From Deltaproteobacteria bacterium (GTDB taxonomy: Bacteria; Desulfobacterota; Desulfobacteria; Desulfobacterales; SURF-15), in contig JAHEHB010000124.1 in the NCBI GenBank assembly GCA_024644775.1, forward strand, positions 1-13,062: a stretch of DNA of 13,062 nucleotides, given 5' to 3'. Numbering within the stretch: position 1 is the first letter of the stretch; every line of letters starts with the position of its first letter. The notes below the pieces were generated by a model. The model saw only the letters and a list, made by a program, of their open reading frames with translations. It searched no databases and had not been told where the DNA came from. This document shows positions 1 through 7,639 of the stretch, piece by piece. Made by a program: the position numbers and the translations under genes.

Positions 1-1019
1 ACAAGTATAATGGCCGCAGCTGAATGCAGGAAACAGCCGATAATCAGGAAAAATATATTGAGCAATGCCAAAACAGCGCAGGGATTGCTCGTAAATGCCA
101 TAATCTTCTGGGCAAGCTGTTGGGGTACCTGAAGCTCCGTAAGATACGTGCCGACTAGAGCGGAAGAGGCCACCAGAAGCATCACCACAGCCGTGGACAT
201 CCCGCCTTCGATCACCGCTTCTTTCAGGTGGGGCCAATCGAGTTCCCGGTACACAAGACCGCCAAGGATAATCGCCACAACCACCGCCAGTCCGGCGCCT
301 TCTGTTGCGGTGACGAACCCGCCGAATATTCCTCCCAATATGATCACCGGTAAAAGAAACGCCCAGGATGCCGCTTTAAACGTTCGCCACAACTTTCCCC
401 ATTGGAAGGCTTCTTCCACCGGATAATCGTTTCTTACCGCAAACCAATAAGACAGGGCCATCATGGCCAATCCGCACAAAACACCGGGTATGATTCCGGC
501 GACAAAGAGTTGAACGACAGAGCTGTCCGACATGACCGCATAAAGAATCATCGGGATGGACGGAGGAATGATCACCGCAATCGTGGCGGCTGACGACATA
601 ACAGCGGCTGCAAATGGCCCCGGATATCCCTTTTTTTTCATTGCCGGTATTAAGATGGACCCGAGGGCCGCCACATCCGCTACCGCCGAACCGGACATTT
701 CAGCAAAAAACATGGACGTGGCAATGGCCACCATGGCCAGCCCGCCTCGAATGAAACCAATGAGGGCTGAAGCAAACGCGATGAGCCGGTGTGAGATCCC
801 GCCGGTGTTCATAATGGCGCCGGCAAATATGAACAGTGGGATGGCCAGCAGCGGGAATTTTGTGGCACCGTCAAACATGACCAGTGCGACATTGGGCAAA
901 ATATCGATCCCCTGCGTCGCAAGCATGGCCACAACGGCAACCACCGCCAACGAAACCGCAATAGGGACATTAATCAAAATCAGAGCAAATAGACCGATAA
1001 ACATCCAAAAGATCGTCAC
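1..1019 (-). CDS. dctM: TRAP transporter large permease, DctM family (C-terminus off the window)
   Basis: This is the large membrane subunit of a tripartite ATP-independent periplasmic transporter. In this family it forms the translocation path and couples solute import to the Na+ gradient. About 339 codons are visible; the family is usually around 425 residues, so roughly the last fifth is outside the window. The translation is strongly hydrophobic and has typical DctM segments, including FAEMSGSAVADVAALGSI, AATIAVIIPPSIPMILYA and GGIFGGFVTATEGAG. I chose a GTG start at 1019: its GTG overlaps the TGA of dctQ by four bases (GTGA), and GGAGG lies at 1030-1034, ten bases upstream, so translation is probably coupled to dctQ. 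An alternative ATG lies five codons further in. It is the last visible gene of the minus-strand operon. The substrate cannot be read from this subunit. Confidence 0.93.
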   Translation of the reverse strand, partial: MTIFWMFIGLFALILINVPIAVSLAVVAVVAMLATQGIDILPNVALVMFDGATKFPLLAIPLFIFAGAIMNTGGISHRLIAFASALIGFIRGGLAMVAIATSMFFAEMSGSAVADVAALGSILIPAMKKKGYPGPFAAAVMSSAATIAVIIPPSIPMILYAVMSDSSVVQLFVAGIIPGVLCGLAMMALSYWFAVRNDYPVEEAFQWGKLWRTFKAASWAFLLPVIILGGIFGGFVTATEGAGLAVVVAIILGGLVYRELDWPHLKEAVIEGGMSTAVVMLLVASSALVGTYLTELQVPQQLAQKIMAFTSNPCAVLALLNIFFLIIGCFLHSAAAIIL

Positions 1020-1567
1020 GGGTGTATGACCTCCGATATACCCGCTGCCGGTTCCTGCGGTATTTCGACGTCGTCGTGGGCGGCAAACCCTCGGGGGGAT
1101 CTGGCCTGTCGCCAAACTTCAGGCAAACTGATGGCTTCCGAGATTACAAATAATAACGCCCCGATGGGTATCACCGATTGCGTTAATCGGGTGGGCACCC
1201 AGGTGAGGCTGGTTAGGGAGTCTCCTTCAAGAATCTCCAACACGTTGATACCGACCAGGGCAAGGAGTATGAAAAAACTGAAAATAAAGGCCTCTCCAAT
1301 GATTAAAAAGGCAACCCGCAAAAACGGTTTCATGGCGTTTAAAAGGCCATTGAAACCGATGTGTCCTCGAGTCAGCGCCGCCAAGGCAGCACCATAGTAA
1401 GTTAGCCAGGCAAGTAGGACCGAAGCAACCTCATCGTACCAACTCAGCGAGGCACCGGCCTTACGATAGGCGACCGCAACCACCACGATAAGCGTCAGCA
1501 CAACCATCAGAAAGATAACGATAAATTCTAGTGATGAGTGAAAGATACGGCGAAATCGTGAATACAA
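1016..1567 (-). CDS. dctQ: TRAP transporter small permease, DctQ family
   Basis: This is the small membrane subunit of the TRAP transporter, which pairs with DctM and helps dock the periplasmic binding protein. The 183-residue product has the family's usual length and about four hydrophobic segments (roughly residues 12-34, 45-65, 83-106 and 130-148). It also carries the typical SWYDEVASVLLAWLTYYGA and LTRGHIGF segments after the first and second helices. The C-terminus is a hydrophilic tail. The start is TTG at 1567, supported by a strong TGGAGG at 1575-1580 with a seven-base spacer; no in-frame ATG fits this site. It overlaps dctM by four bases. A 215-base gap separates it from dctP, unusually long for these genes, though I see no strong terminator in it. 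Confidence 0.9.
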   Translation of the reverse strand: MYSRFRRIFHSSLEFIVIFLMVVLTLIVVVAVAYRKAGASLSWYDEVASVLLAWLTYYGAALAALTRGHIGFNGLLNAMKPFLRVAFLIIGEAFIFSFFILLALVGINVLEILEGDSLTSLTWVPTRLTQSVIPIGALLFVISEAISLPEVWRQARSPRGFAAHDDVEIPQEPAAGISEVIHP

Positions 1568-1574
1568 AATTGTA

Positions 1575-1580
1575 CCTCCA
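1575..1580 (-). promoter_or_regulatory. Ribosome binding site of dctQ that fixes a TTG start
   Basis: On the minus strand this reads TGGAGG, seven bases before the TTG at 1567. It is a near-perfect Shine-Dalgarno sequence and is the main reason to accept the non-ATG start. Confidence 0.75.
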
Positions 1581-1782
1581 AACGGTTATATAGACGGATG
1601 GAAGTCAAATGAGATTTGAACCCCGATGATTTTCGTAAACTTCCAGGGACAAGATGCTTTTGGATAGCACCCCAATGCAGGCCTTTGGTCACAATCAAAT
1701 CAGTGTTCCCCACTTCTGCTTCGCTTTAAACGGAATCTTACTTCAACAACACATCTTCGCATCTTGTGGAAACGTTGTCCTT

Positions 1783-2766
1783 CTATTTACCCAAACCCTG
1801 AGCCTGTTTAACAAGATCCGCTCCGCCGGAAACAGAATTTCCGAACTCTTCATAAATCGCGCCGCTGGCATCGATAAACGCTTGTTTATTGGCCTCGTTG
1901 ATTTCAACGGAACCTTTCATTTTTTCCAGGAGTTCCTTTTCCAGTTTCTCGGCGGTCTCATAAACAAATTCCTGCATTCCTTGAGCGGTATCTTCCAGGA
2001 TTTTGCGTACATCTGCAGGCAGTTTTGCATACGCCTTCGCACCGACGGTCACATATGCCGGGGTGTAGACGTGTCCGGTCAGCGACAAATATTTTTGAAC
2101 CTCATGAAATTTCTGACTGTAAATCTGCGCGAAAGGGTTCTCCTGTCCGTCAATAACACCGGTTTGCAAGGCAACAAAGACCTCTGACAATGCCATGGGG
2201 GTTGGATTCGCACCATAGGCTTTGAACATTTTCACTCGCCATGCACCTTTTGGGGTTCTCAGTTTCAGATCTTTTAAATCCGCCGGAAGATTAACCGGTC
2301 GAACGTTGTTCGTAATATGGCGAAATCCGTTTTCCCAGATACCGATCACTTTATAGCCTTTCTTTTCAACCGCCGGTTCCAGTTTTACCCAGTAGATTTC
2401 GTCTCTGATCTTGCGCATGTGATTTCGGTCTTTCACGAGGTAAGGCATTTCAAAAAGACCAAACTCGTCAACCACAGAGGACATCACCGTGGACGGTAGA
2501 GCAAAGGTTACGGTCCCGAGCTTCAGTTTTCGTAACAGTTCTCTGTCCTTGCCAAGCTGGCTGGATCCGAAAGCCGTTACGTTGCCTTTTGCGCCGAACG
2601 TCGCGTTGGTCCTTTTGGCAAATTCATCGACACAAATCTGAAACAATGACCCCGGCGCCCCCACATGCCCAAATTTCAACTCAAGCGCCTGTGCCCTGAC
2701 ATGGGTCATAATCAATCCGGAAAGAACGAAAACCGTTACAAAAACAAATGTAAAAACTTTTTTCAT
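1783..2766 (-). CDS. dctP: TRAP transporter periplasmic solute-binding protein, DctP family
   Basis: This is the secreted binding protein that captures the substrate in the periplasm and delivers it to DctQM. The 327-residue product starts with a clear Sec signal peptide (MKKVFTF, a hydrophobic core, and probable cleavage after ...VRAQA near residue 27). The mature protein begins LELKFGHVGAPGS. Family hallmarks include the GSSQLGKDRELL segment, the conserved carboxylate-binding Arg in LKLRTPKGAW (R170) and the GVIDGQENP loop (N209). R149 in NGFRHITNN is a further family Arg. I chose the ATG at 2766 rather than the in-frame ATG at 2799, because GGGAGAAGG sits directly before it (2771-2779) and the signal peptide begins there. 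It is preceded by the aminotransferase gene and followed by dctQ and dctM. The retained Arg points to an organic acid; the exact ligand is not determined. Confidence 0.94.
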   Translation of the reverse strand: MKKVFTFVFVTVFVLSGLIMTHVRAQALELKFGHVGAPGSLFQICVDEFAKRTNATFGAKGNVTAFGSSQLGKDRELLRKLKLGTVTFALPSTVMSSVVDEFGLFEMPYLVKDRNHMRKIRDEIYWVKLEPAVEKKGYKVIGIWENGFRHITNNVRPVNLPADLKDLKLRTPKGAWRVKMFKAYGANPTPMALSEVFVALQTGVIDGQENPFAQIYSQKFHEVQKYLSLTGHVYTPAYVTVGAKAYAKLPADVRKILEDTAQGMQEFVYETAEKLEKELLEKMKGSVEINEANKQAFIDASGAIYEEFGNSVSGGADLVKQAQGLGK

Positions 2767-2770
2767 GACA

Positions 2771-2779
2771 CCTTCTCCC
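2771..2779 (-). promoter_or_regulatory. Ribosome binding site of dctP that decides its start
   Basis: The minus strand reads GGGAGAAGG four bases before the ATG at 2766. It lies inside the reading frame of the longer alternative (ATG at 2799), which has no comparable site, so the shorter protein with an intact signal peptide is preferred. Confidence 0.7.
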
Positions 2780-2846
2780 TCATAAAGGTTAACAACCATC
2801 GGTATCCAAATAACCGGACGCTGAATACCGGCTCTAATCCACAGCT

Positions 2847-4046
2847 TTAGCGATCTGGTGATCTTTTCACTCTATCCATGCGATTTGTTTGAAGGTACGC
2901 CAGTGCCGCGGCAATACCACCTTTTCTATAGGGGATACCTGCCTGATACAGTCCCATCTCCACTCCTGACAGGGTTCCGGCAAGCATTAAATCGTTAAAA
3001 TCTCCAAGGTGGCCGATTCGGAAAACTTTATCGGCAACTTTTCCCAATCCATTGCCCAACGACATGTTGAAATGTTCCAGTACGACCTTTCGAAATGTAT
3101 CCGCGCTGTGTCCGTCAGGCATCATCACGGCGGTCAAAGAGCTGCTGTATGCCCGCGGATCGGCACAAAGAATTTCGAGCCCCCATTCCCGAACCGCCCT
3201 GCGAGTGGCTTCCGCGTGCCGGTCGTGCCGTTTAAAAACATTTTGCAGCCCCTCTTCTTCAAGCATTTGAATCGACTCCCATAGACCAAACAGCAAATTC
3301 GTGGCAGGCGTATAGGGAAAAAACCCTTTTTGATTCATCTCAAGCATTGCCTTCCACTCCCAATAGGACCGGAGTAGCTTTGCTGACTTAGACGCCTCTA
3401 TTGCCTTCTGGCTGACAGCATTGAACCCAAGACCGGGGGGCAGCATCAAACCTTTCTGGGAACACCCCACCGTAACATCAATGCCCCATTCCTCATGGCG
3501 ATAATCGATTGAGGCTAAGGAAGAGATGGTATCGACCATGAACAATGCGGGGTGTTTGGCGTGATCGATGGCCTTTCGTATCTCCGGTACGCGACTGGTC
3601 ACCCCGGTTGAGGTTTCGTTGTGGACAACCATGACCGATTTGTATTGGTGATTTTTGTCCGCGAAAAGCTTTTCTTCCACGGCATCAGGATTGACCCCGT
3701 GTCTCCAATCACCTGGAACAAAATCCACGTCGATTCCAAGCCGTACCGCCTTATTTCTCCACAAGGTTGCAAAATGACCGGTCTCGAACATGAGCACCTT
3801 GTCACCGGGTGACAACGTATTGACGATGGCGGCCTCCCATGCACCGGTTCCTGAAGACGGAAAAACCAACACCGGACGCGAGGTTTGGAAAATCCTTTTG
3901 CACCCGTCCAATATTTCCAGTGATATTCGAGAAAAATCAGGACCTCGATGATCGATAGTGGGGCGACTCAAGGCGCGTAAAATCCGATCGGGAACGTTTG
4001 TTGGGCCGGGAATTTGCAGGAAATGGCGTCCATTGTTTACCGTCAT
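2847..4046 (-). CDS. sgaA: Serine-glyoxylate-type aminotransferase (PLP class V)
   Basis: This is a cytoplasmic PLP enzyme that aminates glyoxylate to glycine, classically using serine (giving hydroxypyruvate) or alanine. The 399-residue sequence closely follows the SgaA family of serine-cycle methylotrophs: GRHFLQIPGPTNVPDRILRA at the N-terminus, PSSGTGAWEAAIVNTLSPGD (63-82), HNETSTGVTS (142-151), the cofactor-binding Asp in VDTISS (D172) and the Schiff-base Lys in GCSQKGLMLPPG (K198). The start ATG at 4046 has AAGGA upstream. It lies 68 bases after oadB and 80 bases before dctP, so it is probably co-transcribed with both. The aspartate-glyoxylate aminotransferase BhcA of the beta-hydroxyaspartate cycle belongs to the same family, so aspartate is a real alternative donor; it would yield oxaloacetate, the expected substrate of the neighbouring decarboxylase. 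I see no bhcB, bhcC or bhcD genes here. The last 14 or so residues are a basic tail. Confidence 0.9.
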   Translation of the reverse strand: MTVNNGRHFLQIPGPTNVPDRILRALSRPTIDHRGPDFSRISLEILDGCKRIFQTSRPVLVFPSSGTGAWEAAIVNTLSPGDKVLMFETGHFATLWRNKAVRLGIDVDFVPGDWRHGVNPDAVEEKLFADKNHQYKSVMVVHNETSTGVTSRVPEIRKAIDHAKHPALFMVDTISSLASIDYRHEEWGIDVTVGCSQKGLMLPPGLGFNAVSQKAIEASKSAKLLRSYWEWKAMLEMNQKGFFPYTPATNLLFGLWESIQMLEEEGLQNVFKRHDRHAEATRRAVREWGLEILCADPRAYSSSLTAVMMPDGHSADTFRKVVLEHFNMSLGNGLGKVADKVFRIGHLGDFNDLMLAGTLSGVEMGLYQAGIPYRKGGIAAALAYLQTNRMDRVKRSPDR

Positions 4047-4114
4047 GACAGGTTTTCCTTCTAATTGTATCCAAGCTCTGAATAAGACTTATGATTATTG
4101 CCGGTAAGGTCGTA

Positions 4115-5242
4115 TTAAGAAAGGAGGGATAGAAATACACCTGCGGCAACTGCGGACCCGATGACACCTGCAACATTCGGACCCATGGCTTGCATAAGGG
4201 GATTGACCCTTCCTTCGGTACTGTCAGATACGAATTTCTGGACAACCCTCGCGGCCATGGGCACCGCTGAAACGCCGGCAGCGCCGATACAGGGGTTTAT
4301 TTTCTTACCCGCAGGTAAAAACAGGTTAATGATCTTTGCAAATACAACACCGCCCGCTGTGCTGAAAGCAAAAGCAACGGCCCCCATGATCAAAATGGCA
4401 ATCGTCTTCCAATTCAGAAAATGCTCGCTGTCCATGGTCGCGCCCACGGCCAGCCCTAAAAAAATCGTGACGATATCGATCAGGGAGCTTCCGGCGGTCT
4501 TGCGCAACCGTTCGGTGACACCGCACTCTCGCAACAGATTTCCGAACATCAGCATACCGATTAAGGGTGCACAGGACGGAATGGATAAAGATGCCAGAAT
4601 CCCCGTGATAATCGGAAAGATAATCACTGCCGTTTTGGAAACGGGTCGGGTCTGGGGCATATCGATTCCCCGCTCTTTCCGGCTGGTCAGCATCCGAATA
4701 ATCGGTGGCTGAATAATGGGAACCAACGACATATAACTGTAGGCTGCCACCGCGATGGGTCCCAAAAGATGGGGCGCGAGCCGGGAGGCAAGAAAAATGG
4801 ATGTCGGGCCATCGGCACCGCCGATAATGCCGATGGCTGCCGCCTCTTTGGCCGTAAACCCGAATATATAGGCTGCCCCCATGGCTGCGGCAAAAATACC
4901 GAGTTGTGCCGAAGCTCCGAGCAGGAAGGTTAACGGTCTTCCGAGAAGCGGTCTAAAATCGGTCAGAACACCGACTCCCATGAATATGACCGGTGGCAAC
5001 AGCTGGGTCTTGATTCCAGATCGGTATATAAAATTCATAACTCCATCGGCATAAGAGCCCATCTCGCCGAATGGCAGATTGGCCAGTGCGATTCCAAAGC
5101 CAATGGGAATCAGCAGCAAGGGTTCATATCCCTTGGTGATGGCAAGAAAAATAAGGGTGGATGCCACCAAAAACATGACCAGGTTTCCAAACGTCAGATT
5201 ATAGAATCCGGATGTTGCAATCAACTTCAGAAAGATTTCCAT
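4115..5242 (-). CDS. oadB: Na+-transporting decarboxylase beta subunit (OadB family)
   Basis: This is the integral membrane subunit of a biotin-dependent Na+ pump. It decarboxylates carboxybiotin on the alpha subunit and exports Na+ in return. The 375-residue product is largely hydrophobic and keeps the residues known to matter in this family: the Asp in GGADGPTSI (D144), the polar SYMSLVPIIQPP helix (Y168/Y170), GNLLRECGVTERL (235-246), GAAGVSAVPMAARV (320-333) and the Asn and Ser in GPNVAGVIGSAVAAG (N356, S363). It begins three bases after the oadA stop, with AAAGGG before the ATG, so it is translationally coupled to oadA. In related pumps this subunit is shared in type among oxaloacetate, methylmalonyl-CoA, malonate and glutaconyl-CoA decarboxylases, so it does not by itself define the substrate. 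Confidence 0.95.
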   Translation of the reverse strand: MEIFLKLIATSGFYNLTFGNLVMFLVASTLIFLAITKGYEPLLLIPIGFGIALANLPFGEMGSYADGVMNFIYRSGIKTQLLPPVIFMGVGVLTDFRPLLGRPLTFLLGASAQLGIFAAAMGAAYIFGFTAKEAAAIGIIGGADGPTSIFLASRLAPHLLGPIAVAAYSYMSLVPIIQPPIIRMLTSRKERGIDMPQTRPVSKTAVIIFPIITGILASLSIPSCAPLIGMLMFGNLLRECGVTERLRKTAGSSLIDIVTIFLGLAVGATMDSEHFLNWKTIAILIMGAVAFAFSTAGGVVFAKIINLFLPAGKKINPCIGAAGVSAVPMAARVVQKFVSDSTEGRVNPLMQAMGPNVAGVIGSAVAAGVFLSLLS

Positions 5243-5245
5243 GAA

Positions 5246-7138
5246 CTAACCCTTTGTGGCGATCGTGAGTATCGGTTTAGAGGAATCCACTTCATCTCCA
5301 ATTTCAGCTTGAATGGAAACCACCGTGCCTTCGTAAGGCGATTTGATGTCGTGTGTGGCCTTCATGGCTTCTACCACAGCCACAGCCTGGCCTTTGGCAA
5401 CGGAATCCCCGGTCTTGACTTTTATATCCACCAGTTCGACGGCACCGGCGAAAGTCGAATAGACAGGGACTTCTTGGCCGCTGGGTGCCGTGGTTGGAGC
5501 GGGCGCAACTGCGGCGGCTTGTGGGGCGGCTGCTGTTGCCGCCGGTATCGGAGCATCCGTCCCGGTGGCAGCTTCAACTGTTACCATGAAACATCGTGTG
5601 TTGCCGCCTTCCACCACCGTACACTTGGTGGTCATGGGTGCCATATCCGAGGGTGCAAGCACGGGAACAGCCGGCGTTGGTTGGACTTCGACAGAAGGTT
5701 CTTCTTTTTTCTTCAATGGTACATCGATTTTGCTTTTTCCGAGCAACAGCCGCATGCCTTCGTTCACCTCAAATTTCTTGCCCGGAACCATTGCAGATAC
5801 CACAAGAAACGTATTTTTGTCGGTAACCGGCAAACCCTTTTCTTCAAGCGCCTTTTTGGCTTCGGAAATATGATCCGAAACAGCATCAAATGGATCACCC
5901 TCAAACGGTGGCATATCGAGTTGTTCGGAGGCTATTTTGATCACATCCGGATCCGATGGAAGGGGGGTTTTCCCGAAGTATCCGAGTACCGCCCGACCGT
6001 AGCCTTTTTCAATTGTCTTCCATCGTCCATAAAGTACATTGTTGAAAGCCTGCAGCCAATACTGCTGGCTTCCCGGCGTCACACTGGTCCACGCACCACC
6101 GGCTTCCACCACAACGGGGAATTCGGCTAGGATTTCGCTGTATCGATCCAACAATCCGGCCTTTACCATCATGTGAACGTTAGGGCCGATCGCACCGCCC
6201 GGCATAGGGAACGCAATTACCCGAGCATCGGCCATGGTGGTAACCGGGTTAAAATCATACTCTTTCATCCCTTCGTTTAATATGTTTTCAAGCTCTTGGA
6301 CCTTTGACACGTCCAAATCAAGCGAAAACCCCGTACCTTTGAGACCATGAGCCATGGATCGGATATCCGGCTGTACGGTACCGCTGGCCAGAGGCCGAAC
6401 GGAAAGATCGATGCCGTCCGCACCTCCGGCGATGGAAGCCATGTACTGGGCGACGGCCATACTCGCTGTGTCATGCGTGTGTGCCCAAAGGGGCATCTCC
6501 GGGGGCATGATTTTTCTTAAACCCTTTGCCGTATCATAAAAGGTCTTCGGATCCGTCGTTCCACTGGCATCTTTCAGGCAAATACTGTCAATCTGAATAT
6601 CGCTCTCAAGAAGCCTTTTTCCGATATTAACATAGAAATCTGCGGTATGAACTTTGTCAGAATGAAAGGGGAGTCCCATCAACGCAATGGATGCTTGGTG
6701 ATGCATGCCGGATTCAACGATGGGGCGACCGGTCTTAACCAGCAGATTGGTATCGTTCATATAATCAAAATTCCGATCCCAGGTCGTACCATGTGCCTGC
6801 ATCAACTTTGCCTGCAACTTCAGTGAGTCGTAGTTTTGTGCTTGCAAGGTAACACCGGAAATGGAACGTGTGAGTATCTGTAAATCCACGTCGGGACCGA
6901 CGGTTTCCCTCATTTTCTGCATGGTTTCAAAGGGGTCTTCCCCCAGGTAGAAAAATGGGGCCTGGTATCTTGCACCACCGCCAAATTCCATATGCCGAAC
7001 CCCCATCTCTTTGGCGGCAAACTCCATCGCCGGCAGATAATCCTCTATCCGAACTTTTCCACCAAACGAGCTCTGAAGTCCGTCTCGAAACGGGGTTAGC
7101 ATCACGCGTATTTTTTTCGGTTTCTCTGTATAAATCAT
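5246..7138 (-). CDS. oadA: Oxaloacetate decarboxylase-type alpha subunit (carboxyltransferase plus biotinyl domain)
   Basis: This is the peripheral cytoplasmic subunit that moves CO2 from a 2-oxo acid, normally oxaloacetate, to biotin. The 630 residues contain a carboxyltransferase TIM barrel (about 8-300) with the metal and catalytic residues in FRDGLQS (D19), ICLKDASG (K189) and WAHTHD (H220, H222). An oxaloacetate/pyruvate-carboxylase C-terminal region follows (about 300-475), then a Pro/Ala-rich linker (about 480-555) interrupted by a short segment around 503-522, and a biotinyl domain with VVEAMKATHDIKSP. K593, 37 residues from the end, is the biotin site. The barrel is a divergent variant: the usual RDAHQSL and WGGATFD are FRDGLQS and FGGGARYQ, although an Arg is kept in LTRSISG where the family has LLRG. 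The start at 7138 has AGGAGGG just upstream. It sits between oadG and oadB as expected of a Na+ pump. A different but related 2-oxo acid substrate cannot be excluded. Confidence 0.9.
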   Translation of the reverse strand: MIYTEKPKKIRVMLTPFRDGLQSSFGGKVRIEDYLPAMEFAAKEMGVRHMEFGGGARYQAPFFYLGEDPFETMQKMRETVGPDVDLQILTRSISGVTLQAQNYDSLKLQAKLMQAHGTTWDRNFDYMNDTNLLVKTGRPIVESGMHHQASIALMGLPFHSDKVHTADFYVNIGKRLLESDIQIDSICLKDASGTTDPKTFYDTAKGLRKIMPPEMPLWAHTHDTASMAVAQYMASIAGGADGIDLSVRPLASGTVQPDIRSMAHGLKGTGFSLDLDVSKVQELENILNEGMKEYDFNPVTTMADARVIAFPMPGGAIGPNVHMMVKAGLLDRYSEILAEFPVVVEAGGAWTSVTPGSQQYWLQAFNNVLYGRWKTIEKGYGRAVLGYFGKTPLPSDPDVIKIASEQLDMPPFEGDPFDAVSDHISEAKKALEEKGLPVTDKNTFLVVSAMVPGKKFEVNEGMRLLLGKSKIDVPLKKKEEPSVEVQPTPAVPVLAPSDMAPMTTKCTVVEGGNTRCFMVTVEAATGTDAPIPAATAAAPQAAAVAPAPTTAPSGQEVPVYSTFAGAVELVDIKVKTGDSVAKGQAVAVVEAMKATHDIKSPYEGTVVSIQAEIGDEVDSSKPILTIATKG

Positions 7139-7151
7139 CTGCCCTCCTAAA

Positions 7152-7379
7152 TTACTGGTTATTTTTTATCTCTTCGATCCTACTGATTCTCGTTCCCGGA
7201 AAACGTTGGGTATAAGTTGAACTAATCGCTGCATAAATGGGCGCATCGTCTGGCGGTATGACTTTTTTCTCGGGGAAAATGATGATTATCAGGCGCATGG
7301 AAACGGCAAGAAATGTGAGTACAAAGAATACACCAACGAAGGACGATACACATATCATAAAAAGATTGATTTCCATCAT
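7152..7379 (-). CDS. oadG: Na+-pump decarboxylase gamma subunit (OadG family)
   Basis: This is the small subunit that anchors the alpha subunit to OadB and stabilises the pump. The 75-residue protein has one N-terminal transmembrane helix (about 5-36, ending in the RLIIIIFPEKK boundary) and a short hydrophilic cytoplasmic tail (PPDDAPIYAAISSTYTQRF). This is the normal architecture, although this family has little conserved sequence. GAGG precedes the start, where two ATG codons stand in tandem. It is the first gene of the pump operon, 13 bases before oadA. The call rests mainly on size, topology and position. Confidence 0.82.
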   Translation of the reverse strand: MMEINLFMICVSSFVGVFFVLTFLAVSMRLIIIIFPEKKVIPPDDAPIYAAISSTYTQRFPGTRISRIEEIKNNQ

Positions 7380-7406
7380 TTAAACCTCAAATCACAATTT
7401 GTCGGT

Positions 7407-7416
7407 ATCCAAACAT
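7407..7416. repeat. 10-bp direct repeat, left copy (possible target-site duplication)
   Basis: ATCCAAACAT occurs here and again at 7596-7605, on either side of the inverted-repeat element. The left copy touches the TGAT arm end; the right copy is six bases beyond the ATCA end. The asymmetry makes a duplication by insertion possible but not certain. Confidence 0.4.
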
Positions 7417-7589
7417 GATAAACTCGTAAAAAGTCGTAAAACCGTCATGCCGGACTTGATCCCCGCTGAAGTCGGGAGCTTCGACCGGTATCCAGAAGTC
7501 ATTGAATATACTGGATTCCTCCCGGACTCGACCCGGAATCTGCCGGAATGACGTAAAAACGTGTTTTTCGACTTTTTGCGAAACCATCA
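7416..7589. repeat. Imperfect inverted-repeat element (MITE- or REP-like) upstream of oadG
   Basis: The outer arms are TCGTAAAAAGTCG (7424-7436) and CGACTTTTTGCGA (7569-7581), pairing at 12 of 13 positions, with TGAT and ATCA extending them to 7416 and 7589. Inside lie GTCATGCCGG (7444-7453) against CCGGAATGAC (7543-7552), and ATCCAG (7490-7495) against CTGGAT (7511-7516). Each half also contains smaller palindromic pieces such as GACTT/AAGTC. No believable gene lies inside. It resembles the dispersed GTCAT-CCGG...ATCCAG palindromes scattered in proteobacterial intergenic DNA. It falls between the putative promoter at 7640-7668 and oadG, so it would be transcribed in the leader and could fold into a long hairpin. 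Confidence 0.8.
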
Positions 7590-7595
7590 AACACA

Positions 7596-7605
7596 ATCCA
7601 AACAT
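7596..7605. repeat. 10-bp direct repeat, right copy
   Basis: Exact second copy of ATCCAAACAT, the partner of 7407-7416. Confidence 0.4.
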
Positions 7606-7639
7606 AGACGCTTTACTTTACGTTGGAAACAAAAAAAGT

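Noticed and set aside
148..1029. Several plus-strand open frames opposite dctM
   Set aside because: All are complementary to the DctM translation, which runs without interruption and with family motifs from 1019 to the window edge.
1600..1660. tRNA-like T-arm (GGTTCAAATC on the minus strand) between dctP and dctQ
   Set aside because: Only three of five T-stem pairs form, and no matching acceptor stem, anticodon arm or D-arm could be found upstream.
4161..4712. 183-codon plus-strand open frame opposite oadB
   Set aside because: Antisense to the conserved OadB core; no family motifs; reads as a shadow frame.
5309..6130. Long open frame of 273 codons on the plus strand, opposite oadA
   Set aside because: It lies entirely antisense to a well-supported oadA, and its translation is rich in Cys, His, Arg and Phe without any recognisable domain, as expected of a mirror frame.
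7387..7605. 72-codon minus-strand open frame over the inverted repeat
   Set aside because: It is made almost wholly of the repeat element, has no motif and is better explained as repeat DNA.
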